DNA from: JAFLCA01 sp041907145
GTDB taxonomy: Bacteria; Bdellovibrionota_C; UBA2361; JAFLCA01
Direction of reading: 5' to 3'
NCBI GenBank assembly: GCA_041907145.1
Contig: JAYRHW010000185.1
Location: 1 to 15,126, forward strand
DNA length: 15,126 bases
Part shown: positions 1-8,100 of the stretch, piece after piece
Position numbering within the stretch: position 1 is the stretch's first letter
How the letters are laid out: the number at the start of each line of letters is the position of its first letter
Program-made: the position numbers and the translations under genes
The notes under the pieces: generated by a model
What the model saw: the letters and a program-made list of their open reading frames with translations, nothing else
Told to the model about the DNA's origin: nothing
Database searches by the model: none

Positions 1-1
1 C

Positions 2-1498
2 GAGCACGGGGATACCGACATGTTCTGTTTTAGTGATATTGCCGCTGATACGCGAGCGTGCGAGGAGAAAATGCGCGAGCTCGGAGAAGCCCTGGGATTG
101 ACACCCGAACAAACCGAGGACAACCTGTACACGACGAGCACTTATCTTTTTGATTGTCGGGGACGGTACACCACTGATTCGTCTCGAAATGACCGGTGCT
201 TGATAAACGCTACAGCGATGTTCTGGGCGGGACTTGGGCAGAAGGCCGCGATCTTTACGAACCAATGCTACGGTGGTGTCTGCCCCATAGCAGCTCCGGC
301 CATAAACACAGCAGTGTTCGACTACTTTGCGGCCTCGCATAGACGCTTTGGAATAGACGGCTTTGACCTCAGGGAGGTTGACGATATTCTCGGAGCCGAT
401 CTTGATGGCCGGAGTCAGTACTGCATCAATTCCACCCGTGTTCCCTCCTTGCAGTATCGCGAACCCTGGGAGGGCGGCTCATGCAGCCCGCCGTCTAACT
501 CGCTCTATCCGGGCACGATTCTTCATACCGTTCAAGGAAGTGCTACGACCAGAGGAAATCCGCCAAATCGAAGCGGATTCAAGGCCTATAAGTATGCGAG
601 TGCAGGCGGGGACCCGAACATTGAAGTCGAGTTCGCACCGTATGTCGCGGAGGCAAACTTCAATTCCCTGACAGGGCAGTTCACTGCTAGCTTTTCTTCG
701 GCCATAGATCCATCGGCAGGAGCGGCAAAAATTAGCGTGGATGCCGTGAACTGTCCTAAGCTTCATTCGAGGGTGCCAATGTTCTCGGCAGCCCCCGCGC
801 TTAGCTCTACCACCGCAAGTTTCGTTCTATCGGGCGAACCTGCCTGGATGAGTCGAGATGCCTGGGGCGCCACGGTTGCTGAATTCCAACGCCACCATCG
901 CAAAAGTCAAACATCCTGGGATAAGTACATTCGAATCAGGATTTCGGCTAAGGCTCCAAACGGCGCGCCGCTTCTTGGGAACTCCTCTGCGCAAAAAAAG
1001 TGGATCTGGCCTGACCAGGGCGCATCGTTCAACGATCCTCCATGGATGATTTTCAATGGACAGAAGCCCGGTGAAACAGAAATCAGAATTCCATGCGCAC
1101 CAATCTACGCGGGAAGAATGCCGTTTATGGAGCCGGATGGTTCAGGAGGCTATCGACAGAACGGGGAGACCTGCCTTGAGGGCATTGACTACTCGAATGC
1201 CTTTCTCGGTACCTGCTGTGCACAAGGCGTGTGCCGAGAGCTCTATGTAGGAATGGGGCCCGAGGGTTGTGGTGATGGAGAGAGCTATCGACGTTACGAC
1301 GGGGCACCGATGATCGACTACATTTGCGATCCGCCGCCGCGTGTTGAGAATGTGCTCGGCAGAGAGCCGATTTGTATGCAGGATGACGGAGTGGTGCAGT
1401 ACGAGATCTACCATGCCGCCCGTCGGCTTCCCGTCGACCAAAACGGACGAACTGAATTTTCACCCATTCGAGTGCGAGTTAGGTGCGCCCTACAATAG
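2..1498 (+). CDS. Cysteine-rich probable exported protein, N-terminus outside window
   Basis: I do not recognise this family. The frame is open to the left edge (six codons precede the first ATG at 20), so the true start probably lies upstream and about 498 residues are visible. Eighteen cysteines are spread along the visible part, including a CC pair near residue 400 (FLGTCCAQGVC), a level that suggests disulfide bonds and hence export to periplasm or surface. The N-terminal visible third is helical and alanine-rich (AAPAINTAVFDYFAA); the rest is rich in Ser, Gly, Pro and aromatic residues, as in beta-rich surface or pilus-associated proteins. No signal peptide or membrane segment is visible, as expected if the N-terminus is missing. 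The stop TAG is at 1496-1498, and the next gene is convergent, 70 bases away. A TadG-like or adhesin-like role is possible but is only a guess. Confidence 0.75.
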   Translation, partial: EHGDTDMFCFSDIAADTRACEEKMRELGEALGLTPEQTEDNLYTTSTYLFDCRGRYTTDSSRNDRCLINATAMFWAGLGQKAAIFTNQCYGGVCPIAAPAINTAVFDYFAASHRRFGIDGFDLREVDDILGADLDGRSQYCINSTRVPSLQYREPWEGGSCSPPSNSLYPGTILHTVQGSATTRGNPPNRSGFKAYKYASAGGDPNIEVEFAPYVAEANFNSLTGQFTASFSSAIDPSAGAAKISVDAVNCPKLHSRVPMFSAAPALSSTTASFVLSGEPAWMSRDAWGATVAEFQRHHRKSQTSWDKYIRIRISAKAPNGAPLLGNSSAQKKWIWPDQGASFNDPPWMIFNGQKPGETEIRIPCAPIYAGRMPFMEPDGSGGYRQNGETCLEGIDYSNAFLGTCCAQGVCRELYVGMGPEGCGDGESYRRYDGAPMIDYICDPPPRVENVLGREPICMQDDGVVQYEIYHAARRLPVDQNGRTEFSPIRVRVRCALQ

Positions 1499-1568
1499 AT
1501 CCGGTAGAACAAGGAAAAGGAGCAGCACGTGCACACTGATCGATCAGCGATCGAGAACCTTCGAATGG

Positions 1569-2036
1569 TCACGGCTTGCTCCTTTGCGCCGAACCGGAGT
1601 GGGGATGACCGCACTCCGGACATGGACGCTGTTCGAGACCCGTTCGATCGTACCCGCAGCGAGGGCAGTCCCCAGAGCGGCCGGTACGACAGTAACTGAG
1701 CCGAATGGGCAACGTCAGCACGAATCCGATGCTGCCGAGGGCAATGGCGCTTATGGGAAGTCCGTACAGGAAGATCCGATAGGAGAACCAGCTCAGAAGC
1801 CAACTGTCGAGCCATCTGGAGATTGATCTCAGCGTCAGCAGATCGACGATAGCCAGGCTCCCGACGATTGCTGCGCCGTAGATCCCGAATCGGAATGCCT
1901 TCAAAAGCCCTTTCCCGAACCAGCTCTGCAGACGGACTAGGGTCCAATCAACCCCAATCAATCCGCAAAGCAAGACGATGCCCAAACCCACCGCATACCA
2001 CCAAAATCGTGGTTCATCAGGCAGAGACATGATCAT
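1569..2036 (-). CDS. Small membrane protein with C-terminal zinc ribbon
   Basis: This is a 155-aa protein with three hydrophobic segments (about residues 13-31, 52-68 and 88-110). A cytosolic-looking tail follows, carrying two CxxC knuckles, C124-P-R-C127 and C139-P-E-C142, spaced like a rubredoxin-type zinc ribbon. The GYD after the first knuckle and the short Gly-Leu linker match a C-terminal ribbon that I associate with many uncharacterised Planctomycetota membrane proteins. The start at 2036 is supported by AAAGGA (complement of 2042-2047) five bases upstream; a second ATG lies two codons later. Its function is unknown. The gene stands alone: it is convergent with the cysteine-rich gene on the left and separated by 245 bases from the next minus-strand gene. 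Confidence 0.8.
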   Translation of the reverse strand: MIMSLPDEPRFWWYAVGLGIVLLCGLIGVDWTLVRLQSWFGKGLLKAFRFGIYGAAIVGSLAIVDLLTLRSISRWLDSWLLSWFSYRIFLYGLPISAIALGSIGFVLTLPIRLSYCRTGRSGDCPRCGYDRTGLEQRPCPECGHPHSGSAQRSKP

Positions 2037-2041
2037 GTTTT

Positions 2042-2047
2042 TCCTTT
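2042..2047 (-). promoter_or_regulatory. Ribosome binding site of the zinc-ribbon membrane protein
   Basis: On the minus strand this reads AAAGGA, five bases before the ATG at 2036. It supports that start over the ATG two codons further in. Confidence 0.55.
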
Positions 2048-2066
2048 CACCTTGAATGTGTGCGTG

Positions 2067-2100
2067 CTGCTACTTCCGAAAAGAAATTCGGAAATAGCAG
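2067..2100. repeat. Long inverted repeat (hairpin) in intergenic region
   Basis: The arms CTGCTACTTCCGAA (2067-2080) and TTCGGAAATAGCAG (2087-2100) pair over 14 positions with one mismatch, around a six-base loop AAGAAA. Neither side carries a clean T-run, so it does not look like a simple intrinsic terminator. It lies about 30 bases upstream of the zinc-ribbon gene's start and downstream of the larger membrane-protein gene on the same strand. It could be a 5'-leader structure, a processing site or a protein-binding site. Confidence 0.5.
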
Positions 2101-2207
2101 AGCGAAGAGGTCTACCCGTATGAACGTGTGAAGAGAGCCTTGGCAGTATATCGTGAAGTGAGAGGCTACTCACTGGGCCGGGGTCTGCGAATATCTCGTG
2201 CGATTTC

Positions 2208-2214
2208 AGGAGGT
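2208..2214 (+). promoter_or_regulatory. Near-consensus Shine-Dalgarno before a 23-codon ORF
   Basis: AGGAGGT matches the anti-Shine-Dalgarno core exactly and sits seven bases before the ATG at 2222. It is the strongest ribosome binding site in the window, yet no long gene follows it. Confidence 0.45.
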
Positions 2215-2221
2215 TAAATTC

Positions 2222-2293
2222 ATGAATCCAGTAGCAGCTGGAGGTGTATTGGAACCACCTATCTTCATATTCGCCGAGTGGTCAGTTGGCTGA
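2222..2293 (+). CDS. Possible 23-aa small protein or leader peptide
   Basis: The ORF encodes MNPVAAGGVLEPP followed by IFIFAEWSVG and a TGA stop. It is preceded by AGGAGGT at ideal spacing, which is its only real support. The peptide is mildly hydrophobic, with no recognised family. Its last 12 bases overlap the 3' end of the minus-strand membrane-protein gene, and no gene follows in the same direction, so an attenuator-type leader role is unlikely. It may be a genuine small protein, an antisense transcript element or a chance match. Confidence 0.3.
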   Translation: MNPVAAGGVLEPPIFIFAEWSVG

Positions 2294-3829
2294 CTGCGCG
2301 TCGAAGAGGACTGATACGGAGTCCTGGTACAGGACCAGCATCTCTCCGCTTGTCTTTAGGGAAGCAGCAAGCGGCTCCCCTGGCGAAAGCAGCAAGTGGG
2401 TCACCTGGTACTTCTTGATAAAAGTTTTCCAGTCACCCCCGACCCGCAAGGCATCCGCAAATTCCTTGTACAGCTGTTCTCCGACCACGGAAACTCGGTC
2501 ATCGACGAGAGGACGCACGATCCCTTCCCCATAGAGACTGATAAACCCGCCCCACTGTACGGGGGCTGCCACTACTAGGGTCTGGCCCTCGATATCAGTG
2601 TCCCGGAGCACCTCGAGCGCTCCATAGGGGAAGAGCTTAGCTTCTGGCCCGAAGGGCCCCTCATAGAGGGGGAGTCGTTCATAAAAAATTGCGTTGAAGA
2701 AGCCGATGCCGAGCAAAGCGACTATCAACGGCAATCCACCGAATGAGCGACGCTCCCGGAGTTCAAGACGAGTCGCCGCGGAATGCAAGACTGGAAATAT
2801 TCGAGCGGCGTTGGCAGACAGCAATAATCCATGGAGCGAATGGACGATGGGAACAACCGCTACTATGGCAAAGTAGGGGGCAAGGTATGGGTAATTGAGA
2901 GCGAGCCAGCCGAATAGCAGTAGGGAGGCAATCTCGAAGTACGACAGCGCTCGACCATCACGATGATGTAAGGCTCCGGCTAGAAAGAGTACGGCAATTC
3001 CGAACTGCAGCGCCCAGGGTGAGCGAAACGCAGTCAGCCCGCCCAAGAAATTATTTTTCAGGAGAGCTTCGGAGAAAATCTCGGGTCCATAAGGATTGAC
3101 GGTCGCAAGTATTGCACACAAGAGGAGCAACGTCATTAGCCGCGACCTCGCGGCCCGAAGACGGCTATCGAGAAAGGCAGTAGCTACGAACATAGCCAGA
3201 AATGCCAACCCAAGAACGAAATGAGGATGGACATTTGCCCAAACCATGAATAGCGGAGGCAGTGTAAGGAACAGCCCTTTGGAGGCGGGACGTCCCTGGG
3301 AATATTCCGTATGAGACTGATGAATCGAGACGTAAAGAAAGATAAACAGCACCGAGCTCAACAAGACCGGCTGAATGGAGAAATAAAATAGTCCGGTTTG
3401 GAGTGCAGCAATTATTGCTAGCGACGTCAGAAGGCGCTGTCCGGTTATCGCTGCCACTCCACGGAATAAGACTCCCAGGTAGCCAAGCGTGAATACGCCA
3501 ACGACGAAGGCATACAGCAGCGGCCAGGAGCCTAGTCGATAGATTTCGGCATAGGTAACGGAACCGAGCCATTGATTGGCCACCCAAGGTCTGGTTTCAG
3601 CAAGTCCCAGCAAGAAATCCGACTGTGGAATTTTGGTGTTGCCCAGGATCCATAGTCCGCTCTTAAGGTGCCAGCCCGTGCTGGCGGAGTCTGCTACCCC
3701 AGACAAATGGAAGCAAACGATAAGAGCGAGCGCCGCGAAGACCAGCAGATCCTGTACAGCAACAGGCGGCAACCAAGAAGGGGAAGATTCGGATTGCAAG
3801 GGCGAGTCCTTATGTGCGCCAGTAACCAC
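2282..3829 (-). CDS. Polytopic membrane protein, GT-C glycosyltransferase-like, uncharacterised family
   Basis: This is a 515-aa protein with roughly 9-11 hydrophobic helices (the first about residues 26-44, the last about 365-382) and a soluble C-terminal domain from about 385. The large extracytoplasmic loop after helix 1 carries a GWHLKSGLWIL...IP pattern (52-68) and RPWVANQWL (80-88). Later come the NVHPHFVLGL (199-208) and NPYG (245-248) motifs, and near the end FPYGALEVLR, QWGGFISLYG, VDDRVSVVG and DWKTFIKKYQVTHLLL. This order matches a widespread family of uncharacterised integral membrane proteins that share the layout of lipid-linked-sugar (GT-C) transferases. Relatives usually have Asp just before the W-H-L motif; here that position is Ser/Thr (SASTGWHL), so activity is uncertain. 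The start is GTG at 3829, chosen because an in-frame stop lies at 3854-3856; its ribosome binding site is weak (GACGAA). It lies 137 bases downstream of the aldo/keto reductase on the same strand, so co-transcription is possible but not shown. Confidence 0.8.
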   Translation of the reverse strand: MVTGAHKDSPLQSESSPSWLPPVAVQDLLVFAALALIVCFHLSGVADSASTGWHLKSGLWILGNTKIPQSDFLLGLAETRPWVANQWLGSVTYAEIYRLGSWPLLYAFVVGVFTLGYLGVLFRGVAAITGQRLLTSLAIIAALQTGLFYFSIQPVLLSSVLFIFLYVSIHQSHTEYSQGRPASKGLFLTLPPLFMVWANVHPHFVLGLAFLAMFVATAFLDSRLRAARSRLMTLLLLCAILATVNPYGPEIFSEALLKNNFLGGLTAFRSPWALQFGIAVLFLAGALHHRDGRALSYFEIASLLLFGWLALNYPYLAPYFAIVAVVPIVHSLHGLLLSANAARIFPVLHSAATRLELRERRSFGGLPLIVALLGIGFFNAIFYERLPLYEGPFGPEAKLFPYGALEVLRDTDIEGQTLVVAAPVQWGGFISLYGEGIVRPLVDDRVSVVGEQLYKEFADALRVGGDWKTFIKKYQVTHLLLSPGEPLAASLKTSGEMLVLYQDSVSVLFDAQSAN

Positions 3830-3966
3830 TTCGTCGGACAGAAAACGTATCAGCTAGTTGAAACTACCCATTGCAACACACAGAAGCTCTACGGTGAGGG
3901 ATACTAAGCCTTTGTGGTCTTCATGGGAAACTGAAGCTCGACCTTGCACGAACGCTGCCCGTCCCA

Positions 3967-4908
3967 TCAAATCTTTAGAACAGCTTGAATCCGCTGCATC
4001 ATCGCATCCGAAAGTCGCTCGCGAGCCTCAAGTGCTCCAAGGTTTTCTTGAAGCTGTTTAACGCTGGTAGCGCCCAGAATCACGGTGCTTACGTTAGGAT
4101 TCTTAAGACACCATGCTATCGCAAGCTGGGCGAGCGAGCACTCCAATTCTTTGGCGATCGGCTCAAGCTGCTTCACTTTAGAAATTGACTCCGGCGTCAG
4201 GTGGCGCTGCAGCCATTCCTGGTCTGCCAGACGGCTGCCGGATGGAACTCCGCTATTGTACTTGCCGGTGAGAATTCCGGAAGCTAGAGGACTCCAGATC
4301 GTGGTTCCCATCCCGCGCTTTTCGTAAAGCGACGCATACTCTTTTTCTACGCGGTCACGCACGAACATATTGTACTGAGGCTGTTCCATGCTCGGCGGGG
4401 TGCAGCCGATTTTCTCGGCAATGATATGGGCCTCTTCAATCCGCTCCGCCGGCCACTCAGAGGTGCCCCAGTAGAGGGCCTGCCCGGAGCGAATGACCTG
4501 GTCCATGGCGCGAACGGTTTCCTCGACCGGGGTATCCGGATCGGGGCGATGGCAGAAAATCAGGTCGACATACTCAAGCTGCATCCTTTTTAAGGCCGCC
4601 CTTGTTCCTTCAAAAATATGTTTGCGAGAGAGCCCCGTATCATTCGGGCCGTCACCACCCCAAAAGATCTTGGTTGATACTACCAGGTCTTCGCGCCGGA
4701 AATCCTTGAGGACTTCTCCCATCAGCGTTTCTGACTTTCCTGCGCCGTAACCTTCGGCGTTATCGAAGAAGTTTATTCCTCCCTCGAAGGCAGCTTTCAT
4801 ACAGGCTCGCGCACCCTTGACGTCCAAATTGCTGCCGAAGGTGAGCCAAGAGCCAAACGAGAGCTCACTGACCTTGATTCCTGCTTTTCCGAGTTTGTTG
4901 TAGCGCAT
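3967..4908 (-). CDS. Aldo/keto reductase, Kv-beta/YghZ-like (AKR6/AKR14-type)
   Basis: This is a 313-aa NADPH-dependent oxidoreductase of the TIM-barrel aldo/keto reductase superfamily, of normal length. The catalytic tetrad is complete: Asp49 and Tyr54 in FFDNAEGYG, Lys80 in VVSTKIFWGG, and His120 in DLIFCHRPD. The N-terminal MRYNKLGKAGIKVSELSFGSW, the GSSEW-like GTSEW, the EQPQYNMF and the IWSPLASGILTGKY segments are typical of the potassium-channel beta-subunit/YghZ branch. The C-terminal VILGATSVKQLQENLGAL segment belongs to the cofactor-binding end. Such enzymes reduce aldehydes, methylglyoxal or other carbonyls; the substrate here cannot be told. The start ATG at 4908 fits the family N-terminus. 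It is divergent from pyruvate carboxylase, with 192 bases between the starts. Confidence 0.93.
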   Translation of the reverse strand: MRYNKLGKAGIKVSELSFGSWLTFGSNLDVKGARACMKAAFEGGINFFDNAEGYGAGKSETLMGEVLKDFRREDLVVSTKIFWGGDGPNDTGLSRKHIFEGTRAALKRMQLEYVDLIFCHRPDPDTPVEETVRAMDQVIRSGQALYWGTSEWPAERIEEAHIIAEKIGCTPPSMEQPQYNMFVRDRVEKEYASLYEKRGMGTTIWSPLASGILTGKYNSGVPSGSRLADQEWLQRHLTPESISKVKQLEPIAKELECSLAQLAIAWCLKNPNVSTVILGATSVKQLQENLGALEARERLSDAMMQRIQAVLKI

Positions 4909-4940
4909 GGGTAGCCCTGTGGGAGTAGTCGTGGATTACT

Positions 4941-4949
4941 TTTATACCA
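4941..4949 (-). promoter_or_regulatory. Candidate extended -10 promoter for the aldo/keto reductase
   Basis: On the minus strand this reads TGGTATAAA, an extended -10 (TGN plus TATAAA) about 33 bases upstream of the reductase ATG. No good -35 is visible, which extended -10 promoters can tolerate. No convincing promoter for pyruvate carboxylase was found in the same gap; TATTAC at 5021-5026 is a weak possibility. Confidence 0.3.
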
Positions 4950-5086
4950 CTGATTTCCGGACTTCACACAAGCAGGTGCCGATTTGCATCTTTCTTCTTA
5001 GGATTGCGGCCTATCTGTGGTATTACCCTAGAGTGCGTGACAGAAAGGATCCTCTGCGCCATTTTTGTTGCGCACGCTCAATCAAA

Positions 5087-5093
5087 AAGGAAG
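5087..5093 (+). promoter_or_regulatory. Ribosome binding site fixing the pyruvate carboxylase start
   Basis: AAGGAAG sits seven bases before the GTG at 5101. An in-frame TTG at 5065 would add 12 residues (LRTLNQKGSPQ) that are not typical of the family and would place this site inside the gene. Confidence 0.65.
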
Positions 5094-5100
5094 CCCCCAG

Positions 5101-8100
5101 GTGCTCCGAAAGCTCGATCGCATCTTAGTCGCCAATCGAGGCGAAATTGCCATCCGCATCTTGCGGGCGGCCGCAGAACTAAAGATTGCCACTGTCGCCC
5201 TCTATACCTTCGAGGATCGCTATTCCCTTCACCGTTATAAGGCTGATGAGGCGTACCGTATTGGGCCTGACAATGAGGCGCTCAAGCCTTATCTGGACAT
5301 CGAGGAGATCATTCAACTCGCCAAGCGTAAGCGCATTGATGCAATACATCCGGGGTACGGATTTCTGTCCGAGAATAGTGAGCTCGCTCGGCGTTGCCGC
5401 GAGTCCGGGATTATATTTGTCGGGCCCGATGCTGAAACCATGGATCGGGTGGGGGACAAGATTAAAGCCAAAGCGGTTGCTCGAGAGGTCAAAGTCCCGC
5501 TTATTGAAGACAGCAAGATCTCTTTGACCAGCCCGGAGGTAGTGCTCAAGGAAGCTGAGCGCATCGGATACCCGGTGGTTCTCAAGGCTGCCTCCGGCGG
5601 GGGCGGTCGAGGCATGCGCATTATTCGCAATGCCGGGATGGTGGCGCAGGCTTTTTCTGAGGCTCGGGGTGAAGCGCTCAGAGCCTTCGGCGATGACACG
5701 GTCTATTTGGAAAAGTATTTAGAGAACCCTCGGCATATCGAAGTTCAAGTCCTGGGGGATGAGCACGGCAATATCGTGCATCTGTTCGAACGTGACTGCT
5801 CGGTGCAGCGGCGCTTCCAGAAAGTTGTCGAGGTAGCGCCATGCCCTCAGCTTCCGAAGGAAAGCAAGGAAAAGCTGTATTATTACGCGCTGACCATCGC
5901 GCGGCATGTGGGCTACCGAAACGCGGGAACTGTTGAATTCTTGGTCGATCAGGATGGTAGCATCTACTTTATCGAGATTAATCCGCGCATTCAGGTCGAG
6001 CATACGGTCACTGAGCAGGTAACAGGGATCGATATCGTACGATCCCAGATTTTAATCGCGCGCGGGCACAAGCTTAGCGATCCGGAAATCGCGATTCCAA
6101 GTCAGGAATCGGTGCAGTGTTCCGGCTACGCCATTCAGTGCCGCATTACGACGGAAGATCCGCAAAGTGAATTCAAGCCCCACTATGGGAAGCTTATTGC
6201 CTACCGCAGCCCAGGCGGATTCGGCATTCGCCTTGATGCGGGCAGCGCATATTCAGGAGCAACCATCTCGCCCTTTTTTGATTCCTTGCTGGTAAAGGTG
6301 ACGGCATCTGGCCGCACCTTGGACGGGGCAGCCGGCAGAATGCTGCGCGCTTTGCAGGAGTTCCGTATCCGCGGTGTAAAGACCAATATTGCATTTTTGC
6401 AGAATGTCATTACGCATCCGGTCTTTCTCGGAGGCAAAACTACCACGCGCTTTATCGCCGACAATCCGGAGTTGCTGCAATTTTCCCGCGGTTTGGACCG
6501 TGCCACGCGTACCATGCAGTACCTGGGTGAGGTGATCGTCAACGGAAATCCTGATGTCGCGCGGGTCGATAAAACCAAGCAGTTCCGCAAACCGATTGTT
6601 CCTGCCTTCAATCGTTATGCTGAGTTTCCCAAGGGCTCCAAGCAATTACTAACTCAATTAGGCAGGGAGAACTTCTGCGCCTGGCTGCGAAACAGCAAGA
6701 CTATCCAGTACACTGATACGACTTTTCGTGATGCGCATCAGAGCTTGTTGGCAACGCGCGTGCGAACCTTTGATTTAATGGCGGTGGCCGAGAGCTTTGC
6801 CCATAACCATCCGGAAGTTTTCTCGATGGAGGTATGGGGTGGAGCTACCTTCGATGTGGCGCTGCGATTTCTCCACGAGTGCCCCTGGGAGCGGCTTGAG
6901 CAGATTCGCGCCGCTGTCCCGAATATTCTCCTTCAAATGCTGCTGCGAGGCGCCAACGCAGTCGGCTACTCTGCCTATCCGGATAACTTAGTTGCTGCTT
7001 TCATCGAACAATCCTGGAAGTCCGGTATCGATATCTTCCGCATTTTTGATTCGCTCAATTGGCTTCAGGGTATGCGTGAAAGCATTCGCGCCGTACGCGA
7101 TCGTACGGAAGCGCTGGCCGAGGTTTGTATTTGTTACACCGGAGATATTCTGGATCCGGCGCGGCCCAAATATAGCCTGCAGTACTATTTAGACTTGGCA
7201 CGCCAGATCGAGGATGCGGGAGCACATATCCTGGCGATCAAGGACATGGCGGGGCTGCTCAAGCCCTACGCCGCGGAAGTGCTGATTAAGGCCCTGAAAA
7301 AGGCCATCAATCTTCCGATTCATTTGCATACCCATGACACCTCATCGATTCAGTCTGCGACCTATCTTAAGGCTATCGAAGCGGGAGTGCATGTCGTCGA
7401 TGTGGCTCTTGGCGCTATGTCCGGCCTGACATCCCAGCCGAATTTTGAATCTATCGCCTGCATGATGCGCGGACAGCCGCGGGCCTTGCCGATTGATGTG
7501 CAGTCCTTGTCGCGCTATTCGGCCTATTGGGAGGCAGTGCGAGAGTATTACTACCCCTTTGAATGCGAATTGAAGGCCGGGAGCGCCGAGGTCTATCGCC
7601 ACGAGATTCCGGGGGGACAGTACTCTAATCTTCGCCCGCAGGCACGCGCGCTTGGGCTTGAGGAAAAGTTCGAGCAGATGAAGGAGAACTACGTCGTTGT
7701 CAATCAGCTCCTGGGCGACGTCGTTAAAGTCACACCCTCGTCAAAGATGGTCGGCGACTTTGCTCTCTATATGACGTCCAATGACCTGAGCGCGGAGGAC
7801 ATTCTATCCGGACGCAGCGACATCTCCTTTCCAGAGTCGGTGCGCCAGTTTTTCCGCGGAGACTTGGGGCAGCCTTCGGGTGGATTTCCGAAAAAGCTCC
7901 AGGAGATTGTCCTGAGAGGCGAGAAAGCCATGACCGGACGGCCCAATGAGCACTTGGAGCCAATCGATCTTGACGCCGACTTCAGGGCGTTTCAGAAGGA
8001 GTTTGGGCAGGACTTTGGATTTCCGGATTATTTGAGTTTCAAGATGTACCCCAAGGTCTTCAAGGAGTATTACGATCACTTCAAGAAATTCGGCCGGGTC

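Noticed and set aside
1525..1547. Short palindromes GCACGTGC and CTGATCGATCAG after the first gene
   Set aside because: They are too short and lack a T-run, so no terminator can be claimed; chance is likely.
1341..1826. A 161-codon plus-strand frame bridging the two convergent genes
   Set aside because: It overlaps both the cysteine-rich gene and the zinc-ribbon gene in other frames, its composition is Arg/Ser/Thr-rich as in shadow frames, and it has no recognisable motif.
1408..1947. A 179-codon minus-strand frame overlapping the zinc-ribbon gene
   Set aside because: It lies in another frame of a gene with clear membrane helices and a zinc ribbon, and its own translation is Arg/Ser-rich without any domain.
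2271..2292. GCCGAGTGGTC resembles the D-arm of serine tRNAs
   Set aside because: No acceptor stem, anticodon arm or T-arm follows at the right spacing, and the stretch runs into the 3' end of a convincing minus-strand gene.
6194..6645. Several minus-strand frames of 66-136 codons inside pyruvate carboxylase
   Set aside because: They mirror the codon bias of the strongly supported plus-strand gene and contain no domain or ribosome binding site.
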